Source of the DNA: Calditerrivibrio nitroreducens DSM 19672 | Lineage (GTDB): Bacteria > Chrysiogenota > Deferribacteres > Deferribacterales > Calditerrivibrionaceae | NCBI RefSeq assembly: GCF_000183405.1 | Contig: NC_014758.1 | Coordinates: forward strand, 186,001 to 250,000 | DNA length: 64,000 nucleotides | Direction of reading: 5' to 3' | Shown: positions 35,801-43,558 of the stretch, in pieces | Numbering within the stretch: position 1 is the stretch's first letter | Layout: the number at the start of each line of letters is the position of its first letter | Position numbers and translations under genes: made by a program | The notes under the pieces: generated by a model | Seen by the model: the letters and a program-made list of their open reading frames with translations, nothing else | Told to the model about the DNA's origin: nothing | Databases searched by the model: none

Positions 35801-36247
35801 ATCGGCAGCAAAAGGTTTTGTATCGGTTTTATACCCCGCAAAAAAGTATCTACCGAAATAGTTTGCGTTCCCCACATCTATGAGTGATTGAAGCATATTG
35901 GCCACATCTCCGGCTAAGGCTTTTCGGCTTGTGGCATTCTGGCTGTCATTAGCTCCTGCTACCGCATACTCACTTTTTGCATTTCTTATTATATCAAAAG
36001 CCCTTTGCAATTCATTGTCGTAATTAGATAGCCAACTGATGGCATTCTCTGCATTTCTGGAAAATTGTTGCCCTTCATCTATTGTGCGTTGCACATTTAT
36101 TGCGGAAGCGTAAAACACGACGTCAGTTTCGGGATTTATGAGATTTCTCCCTTTTGTTACTTTGTCATTTGCATTTGTTACCTTTTCAAGGCTATTCCCT
36201 AAATTATTCAGATATTTCAATGAAAGCATGTTAAAGGTAACTCTCAT
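32822..36247 (-). CDS. flgL: Flagellar hook-associated protein 3 (hook-filament junction), very large
   Basis: This 1,141-aa protein has flagellin-like ends: an N-terminal coiled-coil region (MRVTFNMLSLKYLNNLGNSL, residues 1-150) and a C-terminal region (about 1040-1141, ending ASKIMQLSILDYIR). FlgL joins hook and filament and is usually about 300-500 aa. Here a beta-rich insert of about 850 residues fills the surface-exposed middle. The insert has repeated flagellin-IN/cadherin-like strand patterns (for example near 360, 460, 810 and 910, with QRTLSIVYANRNYSI and QRTLQFSYFDGTNWD as related pairs). It is in one open frame, between flgK and fliW. Surface exposure of the insert is inferred from FlgL structure. 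Confidence 0.9.
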   Translation of the reverse strand: MRVTFNMLSLKYLNNLGNSLEKVTNANDKVTKGRNLINPETDVVFYASAINVQRTIDEGQQFSRNAENAISWLSNYDNELQRAFDIIRNAKSEYAVAGANDSQNATSRKALAGDVANMLQSLIDVGNANYFGRYFFAGYKTDTKPFAADSRSISAVKINGNVNGADLIKRDVFADLPELKEGSYSIEVKSMGDYAEISLKNANGKNVIIDSNGSDESAKNGNFAGTSIKIKYKPGEVVNLGVGVAIKLPDTNSSFNATFYYKPGDDINYFGDDGQITTKIGYQQDVTINFTGKEVFTEVERILKGTRFNTIKGLAITETTKFSEIQDANVSLADNIEISGTDHNGLKIGTAKITGVDNVDLNFTKYNSAQRTLSIVYANRNYSITLDSRSYTDMNDVIFSINRELESQGLGEEIKAVADGDKIMLATTRAGNAVKLKVTASDGNPYGMASGSIEASGKDTTFDFSYNNFSDTLSVSFSSVITTSAITVNLDNRQISIPASAGRTLADVANQLNDQLPSDMKFLYNFKVDSGNLVVEKLNMNFSNNTILTVRLNDGTNNEYKSATPRNSGYPYANEKNISDLLKFIEDLYDNTVDAKLNNGYLEVADKRGGTSRLSIKLIPSNSGIGYPEVDQNVVLQGRYNGGLDDDWYISTFTAPGTITVKDKNGITIRSITINPSTYNGEPIDLGYGVNIILPDTSIPSTFKVSLKASSSLSFGDMNIIQEGKNVNTFRSLKNLYNALNLNIPKEGIGAPSAWRDENFISTLKPYLDGTFRGNYNDEWKYEVMSQDQKTSFYLQKELTTSSKNTIDTTSTASFDILVKGADNSMTRVTFLNVNVGNIANVINANTTLANLGVKAEVADNRLVLRSGSGLQEIEINPSDSTSATALGLQQNIVYSKTTPNLNLANSTDSQRTLQFSYFDGTNWDNATITVQKRDYTSLDDLVTEINNKIGVLTPAPSIVAQNLDNQLVFNYTGLNNMIVSGDHQGTLGFFKKGDEIKIKITNSKGDLVNELKFDTANQTKFVADGVKLSFDAGTAYATDSFTSTVGSGINYEIGILDKAENQINEKLTMAGTRKNRADAVVNFQVTVKTVAEDIKSKYLGSRGEDATKAITEFQLAQQAYQAALATASKIMQLSILDYIR

Positions 36248-36257
36248 AGTTCACCTC

Positions 36258-38006
36258 TTATCTACCAGCAAGTCCTGTACCATTGATAAGTTTATCTATC
36301 ATCTGATCCACCGCAGTTATAAACCTGGCATTAGCCTCGTAAGCTTTCTGGAATTTTATCATATTTGTGTATTCTTCGTCCATTGAGACACCCTGGATTT
36401 GGTCTAATTTTAGTTTTAATTCCTGCACAACGTTTTTCTTTGTATCGTAAAATGTGTCCACCTGAGCCTTATCGCTTCCTATAAGGGATACAAAAGTAGT
36501 ATAAAATTCGTCTATGGTAACATTGTTGCTTAGTGGTTTGTATTTTATGTTTGAAATATTTAAAGCATTCTGATTATCACCTGGCTCACCTGTAAGAGAA
36601 GTGGCTATAAAACCTGAATCGTTTTTTACCAATGAACTCAAATCTATATCTTTTGCAGAGGTACCTTTGAAAAAGGAGTTTAATCCGGAAGCCACAAGGA
36701 AGTTAGATGTATCCTCTTTAAAGGTAAAGGTATAACCATCGGCGACGGTTATTTTTATAGTATTATTTTCTGATAAAAAAGCCTGAATTTTTCCTCCGCT
36801 GGGGTCACCATCGGCGGAAGAGATTTTTAAAATTATTGAATTTAATGAATCTTTTTCTGGATCCACATCTATGTCATAGTAGTTTTCCACCTGATTTTCG
36901 CTGTTGTATAATGCTATTCTGAAGGTTCCTTTATTTATGGGGTAGTTAAATTTTCCCGTATTTTCGTTGAATTTATAAGATGGATTTATTACGCCGTTAT
37001 TGGATGTAATTTGATCAAATCTTTTTAGCCCCTGCCCTATACTATGGAGTTGATTTGTGGAAACGATCAGTGAAGATGCCAGCTCGTCCAGTTGTGCAGT
37101 GTATTTACCTATGTAGCTGTCCCTTGTTTTTATCTCCCCATAAATTGCTCCACCTATTATCTTGTCTGTAATGTTTATCTGGGGCTTATCTATACCACCT
37201 GCACCCCAATAGATGTCAAAATGATCATTGTTGTTAGGGTTTTCCACTGCAAAAAGTTTATTTGATTCGGAAGAATCCACTATTGCTATTCCACCAATGA
37301 AAACTGAAATCTGGCCGTTACTTTGCTCAGATGATACAAAATTTACCTCTTTGCTCAAATCATCCAGAAGCTTATCTCTTTTATCTCTGAGGTCGTTGGC
37401 TATATTTCCACCTGATTCTGATTTGGCAACCTGATAGTTAAGGAAAGCTATATTTTTAGCTAAATCATTTATTTTTTCTATTTTATTTTTGATGTTCTGG
37501 TCATTCTGGCGTCTGATACCCTCCAGATTGTTGTAGCTTTCTCTTATTTTCATTGTGAGGGTGGTTGCTTTTTCGATTAAAGTCCTTCTTTTAACGTATG
37601 ATTCATCTGAATTATCTGGTGCAGTATTTGATAGGTCAGACCAGGCATTGAAATATTCTTTGAGATTATCCCCAAGACCAGATCCTGATTCCAGTTCGTT
37701 AAAATAGATTTTTATATTATCCATTGATGTTCTTAAATTCTCCCAGTAGTTTAAAGAGCTTGTTTCATTTCTAAGTGTTTTTGCAAGGACATCGTCATAT
37801 GTTCTTACTACAGCATCAAGTTTTGCTCCTCTTCCAAATGGTCCAGGACGAACGTTTAATGGGGACTCAGTGGTAATTATAACCCTTTGACGGGAATACC
37901 CTTCAGTGTTTAAATTGGCAATATTGTGGCCGGTCACATCTATCCCAGACTGTGCCACATAGAGCCCTGAAACCCCTGTATGTAAAATTCCAAATATGTT
38001 GGCCAT
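36258..38006 (-). CDS. flgK: Flagellar hook-associated protein 1
   Basis: This 582-aa protein begins with the conserved rod/hook N-terminal motif (GILHTGVSGLYVAQSGIDVTGHNIANLNTEGYSRQRV) and ends with YTNMIKFQKAYEANARFITAVDQMIDKLING. FlgK forms the first hook-filament junction layer and is exported by the flagellar type III system. Length is slightly above E. coli FlgK (547 aa). It lies 10 bp before flgL and 29 bp after flgN, which encodes its export chaperone. Confidence 0.95.
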   Translation of the reverse strand: MANIFGILHTGVSGLYVAQSGIDVTGHNIANLNTEGYSRQRVIITTESPLNVRPGPFGRGAKLDAVVRTYDDVLAKTLRNETSSLNYWENLRTSMDNIKIYFNELESGSGLGDNLKEYFNAWSDLSNTAPDNSDESYVKRRTLIEKATTLTMKIRESYNNLEGIRRQNDQNIKNKIEKINDLAKNIAFLNYQVAKSESGGNIANDLRDKRDKLLDDLSKEVNFVSSEQSNGQISVFIGGIAIVDSSESNKLFAVENPNNNDHFDIYWGAGGIDKPQINITDKIIGGAIYGEIKTRDSYIGKYTAQLDELASSLIVSTNQLHSIGQGLKRFDQITSNNGVINPSYKFNENTGKFNYPINKGTFRIALYNSENQVENYYDIDVDPEKDSLNSIILKISSADGDPSGGKIQAFLSENNTIKITVADGYTFTFKEDTSNFLVASGLNSFFKGTSAKDIDLSSLVKNDSGFIATSLTGEPGDNQNALNISNIKYKPLSNNVTIDEFYTTFVSLIGSDKAQVDTFYDTKKNVVQELKLKLDQIQGVSMDEEYTNMIKFQKAYEANARFITAVDQMIDKLINGTGLAGR

Positions 38007-38035
38007 ACGCTTCTCCTAAGTTGGGTACAATCTTA

Positions 38036-38515
38036 TCAAGCTGTTCTAACCACACCTTTAGGTTTTGTTTGGGTTGTACCAAAGCTGTCATAAGAGCTGC
38101 TACCAATCATGCCAATCTGCTCGAAGAAATCCCTTATGAGTTGTAAATTTGTATGATAAAGAATTTTTATCGCCATGTTTTCTGAGTATATTTTATTTGT
38201 TATATCAAGAATCTCTTTTCTCAAGCTTATTAGCTCATCTTTTATAGAACGATCTTCAATGGCATCCACCAGTTCACTCAGGGATGCATTTCTAAGACTA
38301 AGCTTTTTTTGAATATTTTTAGCTATTTTATCTCTTGATTCATCAAGTATTTTTTCTTTGTAAAGAAGAGTTTCTTTTTTCTTTACTGTCTCAAGGGTTT
38401 TATCTATTTGCCATTTTGAGATATAGCTTTTTTCCTCTTTTAAAAGTTCATAAATAGAGTGATAAAGCTCTATTTGTTGTTTAAGCACACCTATAAGGCT
38501 CTGGATTGTTTCCAT
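38036..38515 (-). CDS. flgN: FlgN-type flagellar export chaperone
   Basis: This 159-aa, helix-rich, charged protein matches the FlgN family in size, coiled-coil character (residues 1-120) and position between flgM and flgK. FlgN escorts FlgK and FlgL to the export apparatus. Sequence conservation in the family is low, so the context carries much of the call. The start has a GGAGG site (TTACGGAGGTAATTATG). Confidence 0.82.
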   Translation of the reverse strand: METIQSLIGVLKQQIELYHSIYELLKEEKSYISKWQIDKTLETVKKKETLLYKEKILDESRDKIAKNIQKKLSLRNASLSELVDAIEDRSIKDELISLRKEILDITNKIYSENMAIKILYHTNLQLIRDFFEQIGMIGSSSYDSFGTTQTKPKGVVRTA

Positions 38516-38554
38516 AATTACCTCCGTAATATCAGTTTTAAGTTTTAACAGTGT

Positions 38555-38836
38555 TTAAAAGAGGTTGTTTATCGCAGCGCCTACAATCTTTTCCGCCACC
38601 TTTTTACCTGAAATGGTATAAGTGCCGGCTTCTATCTGATTGCGGATTTGGTCGACTATCTCTTTCCTTACATCAGGAGTCGATTTGACTCTGTCTATGA
38701 GAGAGGAGACCTGGGACTTAGCCACAGAAGATGATTTTTCTTTTAAACCATCGCCACTTTTAGTATTTTCAGAACTATTTTTCTTCATATTGGATATCTT
38801 ATCGTATTGAGATATATATTTTTCATCTACTCTCAT
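38555..38836 (-). CDS. flgM: Anti-sigma-28 factor FlgM
   Basis: This 93-aa protein has the FlgM C-terminal pattern (SQVSSLIDRVKSTPDVRKEIVDQIRNQIEAG, then GKKVAEKIVG), which binds and blocks FliA. The N-terminal half is polar and probably disordered, as is usual. It is the first gene after a near-consensus FliA promoter, so it is under negative feedback. FlgM is exported once the hook is finished, which frees sigma-28 for filament genes. Confidence 0.9.
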   Translation of the reverse strand: MRVDEKYISQYDKISNMKKNSSENTKSGDGLKEKSSSVAKSQVSSLIDRVKSTPDVRKEIVDQIRNQIEAGTYTISGKKVAEKIVGAAINNLF

Positions 38837-38864
38837 GACCGTCTCCTTCTACTTCTTAGACAAC

Positions 38865-38891
38865 ATATCGACCAAAATTTACACTACTTTA
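38865..38891 (-). promoter_or_regulatory. Sigma-28 (FliA) promoter of the flgM-flgN-flgK-flgL-fliW-csrA operon
   Basis: On the minus strand TAAAGTAG (38884-38891), an 11-bp spacer and GTCGATAT (38865-38872) match the FliA consensus TAAAGTTT-N11-GCCGATAA at 12 of 16 positions, with exact spacing. The start codon of flgM lies 28 bp downstream, with a GGAGA site between. Confidence 0.85.
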
Positions 38892-38942
38892 GGATATTTT
38901 TCAATATCTTTTCCGACCTCTTTAAACTTGTTCTAGCAACGT

Positions 38943-39308
38943 CTATGCCATAATACCGGGATAATTTTTCCCAGCTTTGTTTTTCAGATCCTGGTTATAG
39001 CTTTGGTTAATTGTTGCTTTAAGCTGGTTAAACAGGATATCTTTTAATCCACCTTTCGTACTTTTTGCTATTTCTTCGGAAAACTTTGAATCCAGCATTT
39101 CTGTAAAAACCTCTTCCCCAAAACTTCGCTTGATTATGCCATCGTTTGATACAGTTTTTCTGGCTGTTTTCATAACCATATCATAAAATAATGCCTCAAA
39201 ATCTTCGCAGGCCTGTTTTAGTTGTTTTTCCCTATCCATGTTCATAAAATTTTTTATTTGTAACTTCTCTTTGTTGTTTGTAATGTATTGAGAATTGATG
39301 TTGTTCAT
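38943..39308 (-). CDS. flgJ: Rod-binding protein, FlgJ N-terminal domain only
   Basis: This 121-aa protein matches the rod-binding domain of FlgJ (LKQACEDFEALFYDMVMKTAR near residue 32, then FGEEVFTEMLDSKFSEEIAKS). It lacks the C-terminal muramidase domain found in enterobacterial FlgJ. Many non-enteric bacteria have this short form and use a separate lytic enzyme to open peptidoglycan. It follows flgI by 11 bp. Confidence 0.88.
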   Translation of the reverse strand: MNNINSQYITNNKEKLQIKNFMNMDREKQLKQACEDFEALFYDMVMKTARKTVSNDGIIKRSFGEEVFTEMLDSKFSEEIAKSTKGGLKDILFNQLKATINQSYNQDLKNKAGKNYPGIMA

Positions 39309-39319
39309 AAGGTACCCCT

Positions 39320-40399
39320 TTATATTACTTCCAGATCACCCTGCAGAGCCCCAGCTGATTTTATTGCCTGCAGAATTGCGATAAGATCCCTTGGTGTTAC
39401 TCCTATTGCATTGAGGCTTTTTACAAGGTCGCTTATTCTTACCCCCTCTGGTAATACCATAAGCTTTGCTTTGTCTTCTTCAACCTTTATATCGGTCTGT
39501 TTTGTGACAGTTGTTTCCCCTTTTGAAAGGGGATTTGGCTGACTCACCTGTTCGGTGCTGGTAATCTTTATCGTTAAATTGCCGTGGGACACTGCCACTG
39601 TATTTACCCTTACGTCTGAACCCATGACTATGGTGCCGGTTCTTTCATCAACTATAACTTTTGCAAAAGTTTCTGTTTCTATTTCAAGATTTAATACCGC
39701 ATCCATAAATTCGTAAAATCTATCCTTGTATTCGTTTGGGATTTTGACCTCAATAGTTGTAGGGTTTACAATAGTTGCTGTGTCTTTAAATATTCTATTT
39801 ATGACCTGTTTAGCCTTAACTACATTGGAGATACTTACATCTTTAAAGCTTACCCGCAGGATATCTTCTGTCATATTGAAATTTATCTCCTTCTCAATTA
39901 TAGCTCCATTTGGAATTCTGCCGACAGTGGGGTGATTTTTTACTGCACCTGCTCCTGCCGCCTGAACGTTCATACCACCAACGGATATGGGGCCCTGTGC
40001 GGAAGCGTAAAATTGACCATTTGGGGCAGCAAGTGGGGTAAGGATCAGCGTTCCCCCTTCAAGGCTTTTGGCGTCACCAATGGAAGATACCACTACATCT
40101 ACTTTAGTGCCAGGTTTTGCAAAAGGTGGGAGTTTAGCTGTGACTACCACTGCAGCGACATTTTTTACTTTTACCTTTTTCTTATCTACAGCAATGCCCA
40201 TTCTATCTAACATGTTTGTAAGGGATTGGATGGTAAATTCAGTTCCTGATTTGTCTCCAGTACCATTTAATCCCACCACCAGTCCATATCCAACAAGCTG
40301 ATTGTCCCTGATGCCATCTACTTTTGCTAAGTCTCTAATCTTTGTTCCGGCAAAACTGTTTATAGCTATCAAAAGTATTAAAATTATACACCTAACCAT
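39320..40399 (-). CDS. flgI: Flagellar P-ring protein
   Basis: This 359-aa periplasmic protein has a signal peptide (IILILLIAINSFAG) and the family start TKIRDLAKVDGIRDNQLVGYGLVVGL. The C-terminal motif VRISDLVKSLNAIGVTPRDLIAILQAIKSAGAL is also conserved. It forms the peptidoglycan bushing for the flagellar rod. Its presence with FlgH shows an outer membrane. It lies between flgH and flgJ. Confidence 0.96.
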   Translation of the reverse strand: MVRCIILILLIAINSFAGTKIRDLAKVDGIRDNQLVGYGLVVGLNGTGDKSGTEFTIQSLTNMLDRMGIAVDKKKVKVKNVAAVVVTAKLPPFAKPGTKVDVVVSSIGDAKSLEGGTLILTPLAAPNGQFYASAQGPISVGGMNVQAAGAGAVKNHPTVGRIPNGAIIEKEINFNMTEDILRVSFKDVSISNVVKAKQVINRIFKDTATIVNPTTIEVKIPNEYKDRFYEFMDAVLNLEIETETFAKVIVDERTGTIVMGSDVRVNTVAVSHGNLTIKITSTEQVSQPNPLSKGETTVTKQTDIKVEEDKAKLMVLPEGVRISDLVKSLNAIGVTPRDLIAILQAIKSAGALQGDLEVI

Positions 40400-40415
40400 A
40401 AATTACCCCCAGATA

Positions 40416-41150
40416 TTAAAATGGCCATACCCAATCTATTATGTTGCTCAACCACCCTTTTTTGTTGGAATCTGATATCACACCTTTACCGCTATAGCTA
40501 ATCTGTGCATCAGCAATGGCAGTGGATAATACCTGATTGTCTGCATCTATATCTTTTTGTCTGATTATCCCTTTTACGGTGATTACCTGTTTTTCCTGAT
40601 CAACAATGATCTCTCTTTGACCTTCTATCACAAGATTGCCGGAAGGTAATACATCCACAACCCTTGCTGCCATTGTGGCTTTTACCTGATCAGACTTCTG
40701 TTTTTTTCCCTGACCGGTGAAACTATTTTTTGTACTTTCTTTTACAGTTGGATCAAGTGGGTTGCCAGTTCCAAGGAAGTTTTTAACACCTAAATTTGTG
40801 GGTAATCCCAGAAGATTTGTAAGCCCCATATCGTATGATGAAGTCTTGGATGCAGATGTGCTGTTTGAATTGGTGGCTGATGATGATTCCACAATTTTTA
40901 CTATGACTATATCACCTATGGTTCTGCCTTTGTAATCTAAAAATAGGGCGCTGCTATTTCCAATATCCGTCCATAGTGATGCGGTGGGGGCTTTTGGGGC
41001 AGTTCTTTTATGGTATTCTTCTATCTCTTTTTTATAGTCTGCTGTTGGGACATTTGTTTCCACTTTTGATGCACACCCGGAAAAGATTACAATGGAAGTA
41101 ATTAAAAGTGATACCATCTTTATGTCTGTCAGCCTTAACTTTTTTTTCAT
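40416..41150 (-). CDS. flgH: Flagellar L-ring protein, lipoprotein
   Basis: This 244-aa protein has a lipoprotein signal with lipobox FSGC (cysteine near residue 26). FlgH motifs follow: SLWTDIGNSSALFLDYKGRTIGDIV near 82, and GNLVIEGQREIIVDQEKQVI near 175. It forms the outer-membrane ring around the rod. ATG 41150 has a GGAGG site 6 bp upstream and suits the signal peptide; an in-frame ATG at 41201 would add 17 residues and break the signal layout. It leads the flgH-flgI-flgJ group. Confidence 0.93.
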   Translation of the reverse strand: MKKKLRLTDIKMVSLLITSIVIFSGCASKVETNVPTADYKKEIEEYHKRTAPKAPTASLWTDIGNSSALFLDYKGRTIGDIVIVKIVESSSATNSNSTSASKTSSYDMGLTNLLGLPTNLGVKNFLGTGNPLDPTVKESTKNSFTGQGKKQKSDQVKATMAARVVDVLPSGNLVIEGQREIIVDQEKQVITVKGIIRQKDIDADNQVLSTAIADAQISYSGKGVISDSNKKGWLSNIIDWVWPF

Positions 41151-41184
41151 ACATGCCTCCGTAAAAACGTTTTTATTACTTTTT

Positions 41185-41200
41185 ATCAAATGGGATGCCA
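41185..41200 (-). promoter_or_regulatory. Possible sigma-54 promoter of flgH-flgI-flgJ
   Basis: On the minus strand TGGCATCCCATTTGAT resembles TGGCAC-N5-TTGCW, with correct GG-to-TTG spacing but GA in place of the -12 GC. It lies 34 bp before the flgH start. Middle flagellar genes are sigma-54-dependent in many bacteria. The deviation at -12 keeps confidence low. Confidence 0.35.
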
Positions 41201-41224
41201 ATTTTTCCGGAAATAAATTACCTG

Positions 41225-41252
41225 TTTACATTTTTTGGAAAAAATATATATT
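41225..41252 (+). promoter_or_regulatory. Possible promoter of ssrA
   Basis: TTTACA (41225-41230), a 16-bp spacer and TATATT (41247-41252) would start a precursor about 20 nt before the mature 5' end, which fits later RNase P trimming. Confidence 0.4.
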
Positions 41253-41278
41253 ATTATTTGTGATACCACCCTTATAAG

Positions 41279-41617
41279 GGGGGCGCTAAGGTTTCGACGG
41301 GGAAGCCGTAGGCGTGAAGGGCATGCCGAGTTCGGAATCTCGTAAAAATCCGGCTAAAGTAACTGCAAACGACGAATACGCTCTCGCTGCTGCTTAGTCA
41401 GCGACGCTCTCTGATGGTTTGCCTGTGACTGTCAGAAGGGCGCCAGAAAACAGGCTGGTCTGATATGACGCCTTTGAGTATCAGACGAGACTAAAAAGGC
41501 TTGCGAAGCTTAAGCCTGCCTGTGGGCTCTAAGCTTAGGACAACCAATCACAGGATAAGCATGTAGTCCTTTATGTCGAAAGTTCTTCGGACGCGGGTTC
41601 GATTCCCGCCGCCTCCA
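41279..41617 (+). ncRNA. ssrA: Transfer-messenger RNA (tmRNA)
   Basis: The tRNA-like ends are complete. GGGGGCG (41279-41285) pairs with CGCCTCC (41610-41616), followed by A617. The T arm GCGGG-TTCGATT-CCCGC precedes the 3' end, and GCTAAGGTTTCGACGGGG is the conserved 5' segment. The tag-coding frame starts at GCA 41365 and ends at TAG 41395-41397, giving ANDEYALAAA. It releases stalled ribosomes with SmpB and marks the peptide for Clp-type proteases. CCA is not encoded. Confidence 0.97.
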
Positions 41618-41752
41618 TATTGTTTTATTTCCTGCGTAATGAGATTTTTAGATAAGCTGAAGAAGATATTGAATTGAACAGAATGAAAATAAAGAAAAGT
41701 TTACTCGTTTATTAGGGTTGCAAAGAATGTGGTGATGGCATTAAAAATCAGA

Positions 41753-41781
41753 TAGACAAGTTTTTTAGATTGTTGTATAAT
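41753..41781 (+). promoter_or_regulatory. Strong promoter before the AAA-ATPase/nuclease-like gene
   Basis: TAGACA (41753-41758), a 17-bp spacer and a perfect TATAAT (41776-41781) leave an untranslated leader of about 85 nt before ATG 41874. The rest of 41618-41752 shows no gene. Confidence 0.7.
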
Positions 41782-41873
41782 ATATCAAACTTATCAATGT
41801 TTAAAATATCGAAGCGTTCAAGATTAATGGTTGTACCTATTGTTTTATAAGAATTTTAAATAAGGAAGGAAAA

Positions 41874-43418
41874 ATGAAGAAACTACCAATAGGTATATCA
41901 AGTTTAGAAAAGTTAATTGGAGAGAACTGCTACTACGTTGATAAAACCTATTTTGTAGAAAAACTTGTAAACTCAGGAAGTCAATTTTTCTTAAGCAGAC
42001 CCAGAAGGTTTGGGAAATCTTTGCTTGTAGATACTATAAAGCAGGCTTTTTTAGGAAATAGGGAGCTGTTTAAAGGATTATATTTAGAAAATAACTGGGA
42101 TTGGAAGAAAAAGTATCCCGTTATACATATAGATTTTGGTGGTAGGAATGTAAAAGATGTTGTTCTATTAAAAAAATGGATTATGGAACAACTTAAAGAA
42201 CACTTTAACTTTTACGATGTTAAATTAGAAGAGGAAGAAGATTATGGCTTTTTATTTAGAAAACTGATTTTAAAACTATACCAGGAGTACAAAAATCCTG
42301 TCGTAGTGTTGGTGGATGAGTATGATAAACCGATCCTTGACAACATAGATGATACAGAAAAAGCCATCGAAATAAGGGAAGTCTTAAAAGACTTTTACAG
42401 CGTTTTAAAAGCTTCCGACCAATACTTAAAACTTGTATTTTTAACAGGGGTGTCAAGATTTTCAAAGGTCTCTATATTCAGTGGTTTAAATCAACTTCAA
42501 GATATTACCCTATCCCCTGCCTTTGCAACTATCTGTGGATACACCCAATCAGAACTTGAGACCGTATTTGTAGACAGGTTGGAAGGGGTAGACTTAGAAA
42601 AGCTAAGATACTGGTATAACGGCTACAGCTGGCTTGGAGATAAAGTTTACAATCCATTTGATGTTTTGTTATTTCTAAATGAAAAGATATTTAGACCCTA
42701 CTGGTTTGAGACGGGAACACCTACATTTTTGGTTAAACTGTTAAAACAAAAAAAATATTATCTACCACAAGTAGAAGAGTTAGAAGTAGGAGAGGAGCTG
42801 CTATCCAACCTTGATATAGACTACATATATCCTGAAAATCTTTTATTCCAGGCTGGCTATCTGACGATAAAAGAAACCAACCAAATATTAGGCAGATGGT
42901 ACTACAAACTAACCTATCCAAACTTTGAAGTAAAAACAAGCTTCAACAACGCATTTTTAACCCATCTAACACCACCACCTTTGAAGGATGCAACAGAACT
43001 ACAAATAATAAAAGCTATAGATAAAAATGACCTGGAAAAGCTAAAAGATACCCTATACAGTTTTTTTGCAAGTATACCAAACGATTGGTATAGGAAAAAC
43101 GATTTAGACAGCTACGAGGGATTTTACGCTTCGGTAGTGTATGCACTTTTCACAGGAAGTGGATTAAATACAAGATCGGAAGACACGACAAATTTAGAGA
43201 AAATAGATTTGACGGTACTCTATCAGGACAGAGCCTATATAATAGAGTTTAAAGTAGTAGAGAAAGACAGTGAAGGTAAGGCTTTAAGTCAGATAAAAGA
43301 GAAAAGGTATTATGAAAAATATACAGACAGTTGCCGTGAGATAAACCTGATTGGTATAGAGTTTAGCAGGGAAAAAAGGAATGTAGTTTATTTTGATTAT
43401 GAAACGTTGAAACGTTAG
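41874..43418 (+). CDS. AAA-ATPase-like protein with PD-(D/E)XK nuclease-family domain
   Basis: This 514-aa protein belongs to the AAA-ATPase_like/DUF1703-type family common as accessory genes. The N-terminal part starts KLPIGISSLEKLIGENCYYVDKT and has a P-loop-like SRPRRFGKSLL near residue 40 and VVLVDEYDKPI near 146, a Walker B-like motif. The C-terminal part has IDLTVLYQDRAYIIEFKVV near 445-463, a PD-(D/E)XK core (D...ExK). The function is not established; defence or mobile-DNA roles have been proposed for related proteins, which is inference here. It stands alone between ssrA and a minus-strand gene, with a strong promoter and AAGGAAGG site. Tandem repeats begin in its last codons. Confidence 0.8.
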   Translation: MKKLPIGISSLEKLIGENCYYVDKTYFVEKLVNSGSQFFLSRPRRFGKSLLVDTIKQAFLGNRELFKGLYLENNWDWKKKYPVIHIDFGGRNVKDVVLLKKWIMEQLKEHFNFYDVKLEEEEDYGFLFRKLILKLYQEYKNPVVVLVDEYDKPILDNIDDTEKAIEIREVLKDFYSVLKASDQYLKLVFLTGVSRFSKVSIFSGLNQLQDITLSPAFATICGYTQSELETVFVDRLEGVDLEKLRYWYNGYSWLGDKVYNPFDVLLFLNEKIFRPYWFETGTPTFLVKLLKQKKYYLPQVEELEVGEELLSNLDIDYIYPENLLFQAGYLTIKETNQILGRWYYKLTYPNFEVKTSFNNAFLTHLTPPPLKDATELQIIKAIDKNDLEKLKDTLYSFFASIPNDWYRKNDLDSYEGFYASVVYALFTGSGLNTRSEDTTNLEKIDLTVLYQDRAYIIEFKVVEKDSEGKALSQIKEKRYYEKYTDSCREINLIGIEFSREKRNVVYFDYETLKR

Positions 43419-43469
43419 AACGTTAAAACGTTGAACGTTGAACGTTGAACTTTGAACTTTGAACTTAGA
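43401..43469. repeat. Short tandem repeat of 7-8 bp across the stop codon
   Basis: Units read GAAACGTT twice, AGAACGTT, AAAACGTT, then GAACGTT twice, GAACTTT twice and GAACTTA. The first two units encode part of the last residues of the AAA-ATPase-like protein, whose TAG (43416-43418) falls at the second/third unit border. Changes in unit number would alter its C-terminus. Confidence 0.85.
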
Positions 43470-43558
43470 AGGCTCTGTAACTAAGACTTTGTAAATCCAT
43501 ATTATGCAACATTTTTTATTTTAAAAAAACTTTGAATCAGCATAAAGTTATATTTAAG

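Noticed and set aside
41269-41280. Perfect palindrome CCCTTATAAGGG at the 5' end of ssrA as an operator
   Set aside because: It overlaps the mature tmRNA end and the spot is constrained by that RNA; one short palindrome alone is weak evidence.
43401-43469. CRISPR array
   Set aside because: The units are 7-8 bp and directly adjoining, with no spacers. It is a simple tandem repeat.
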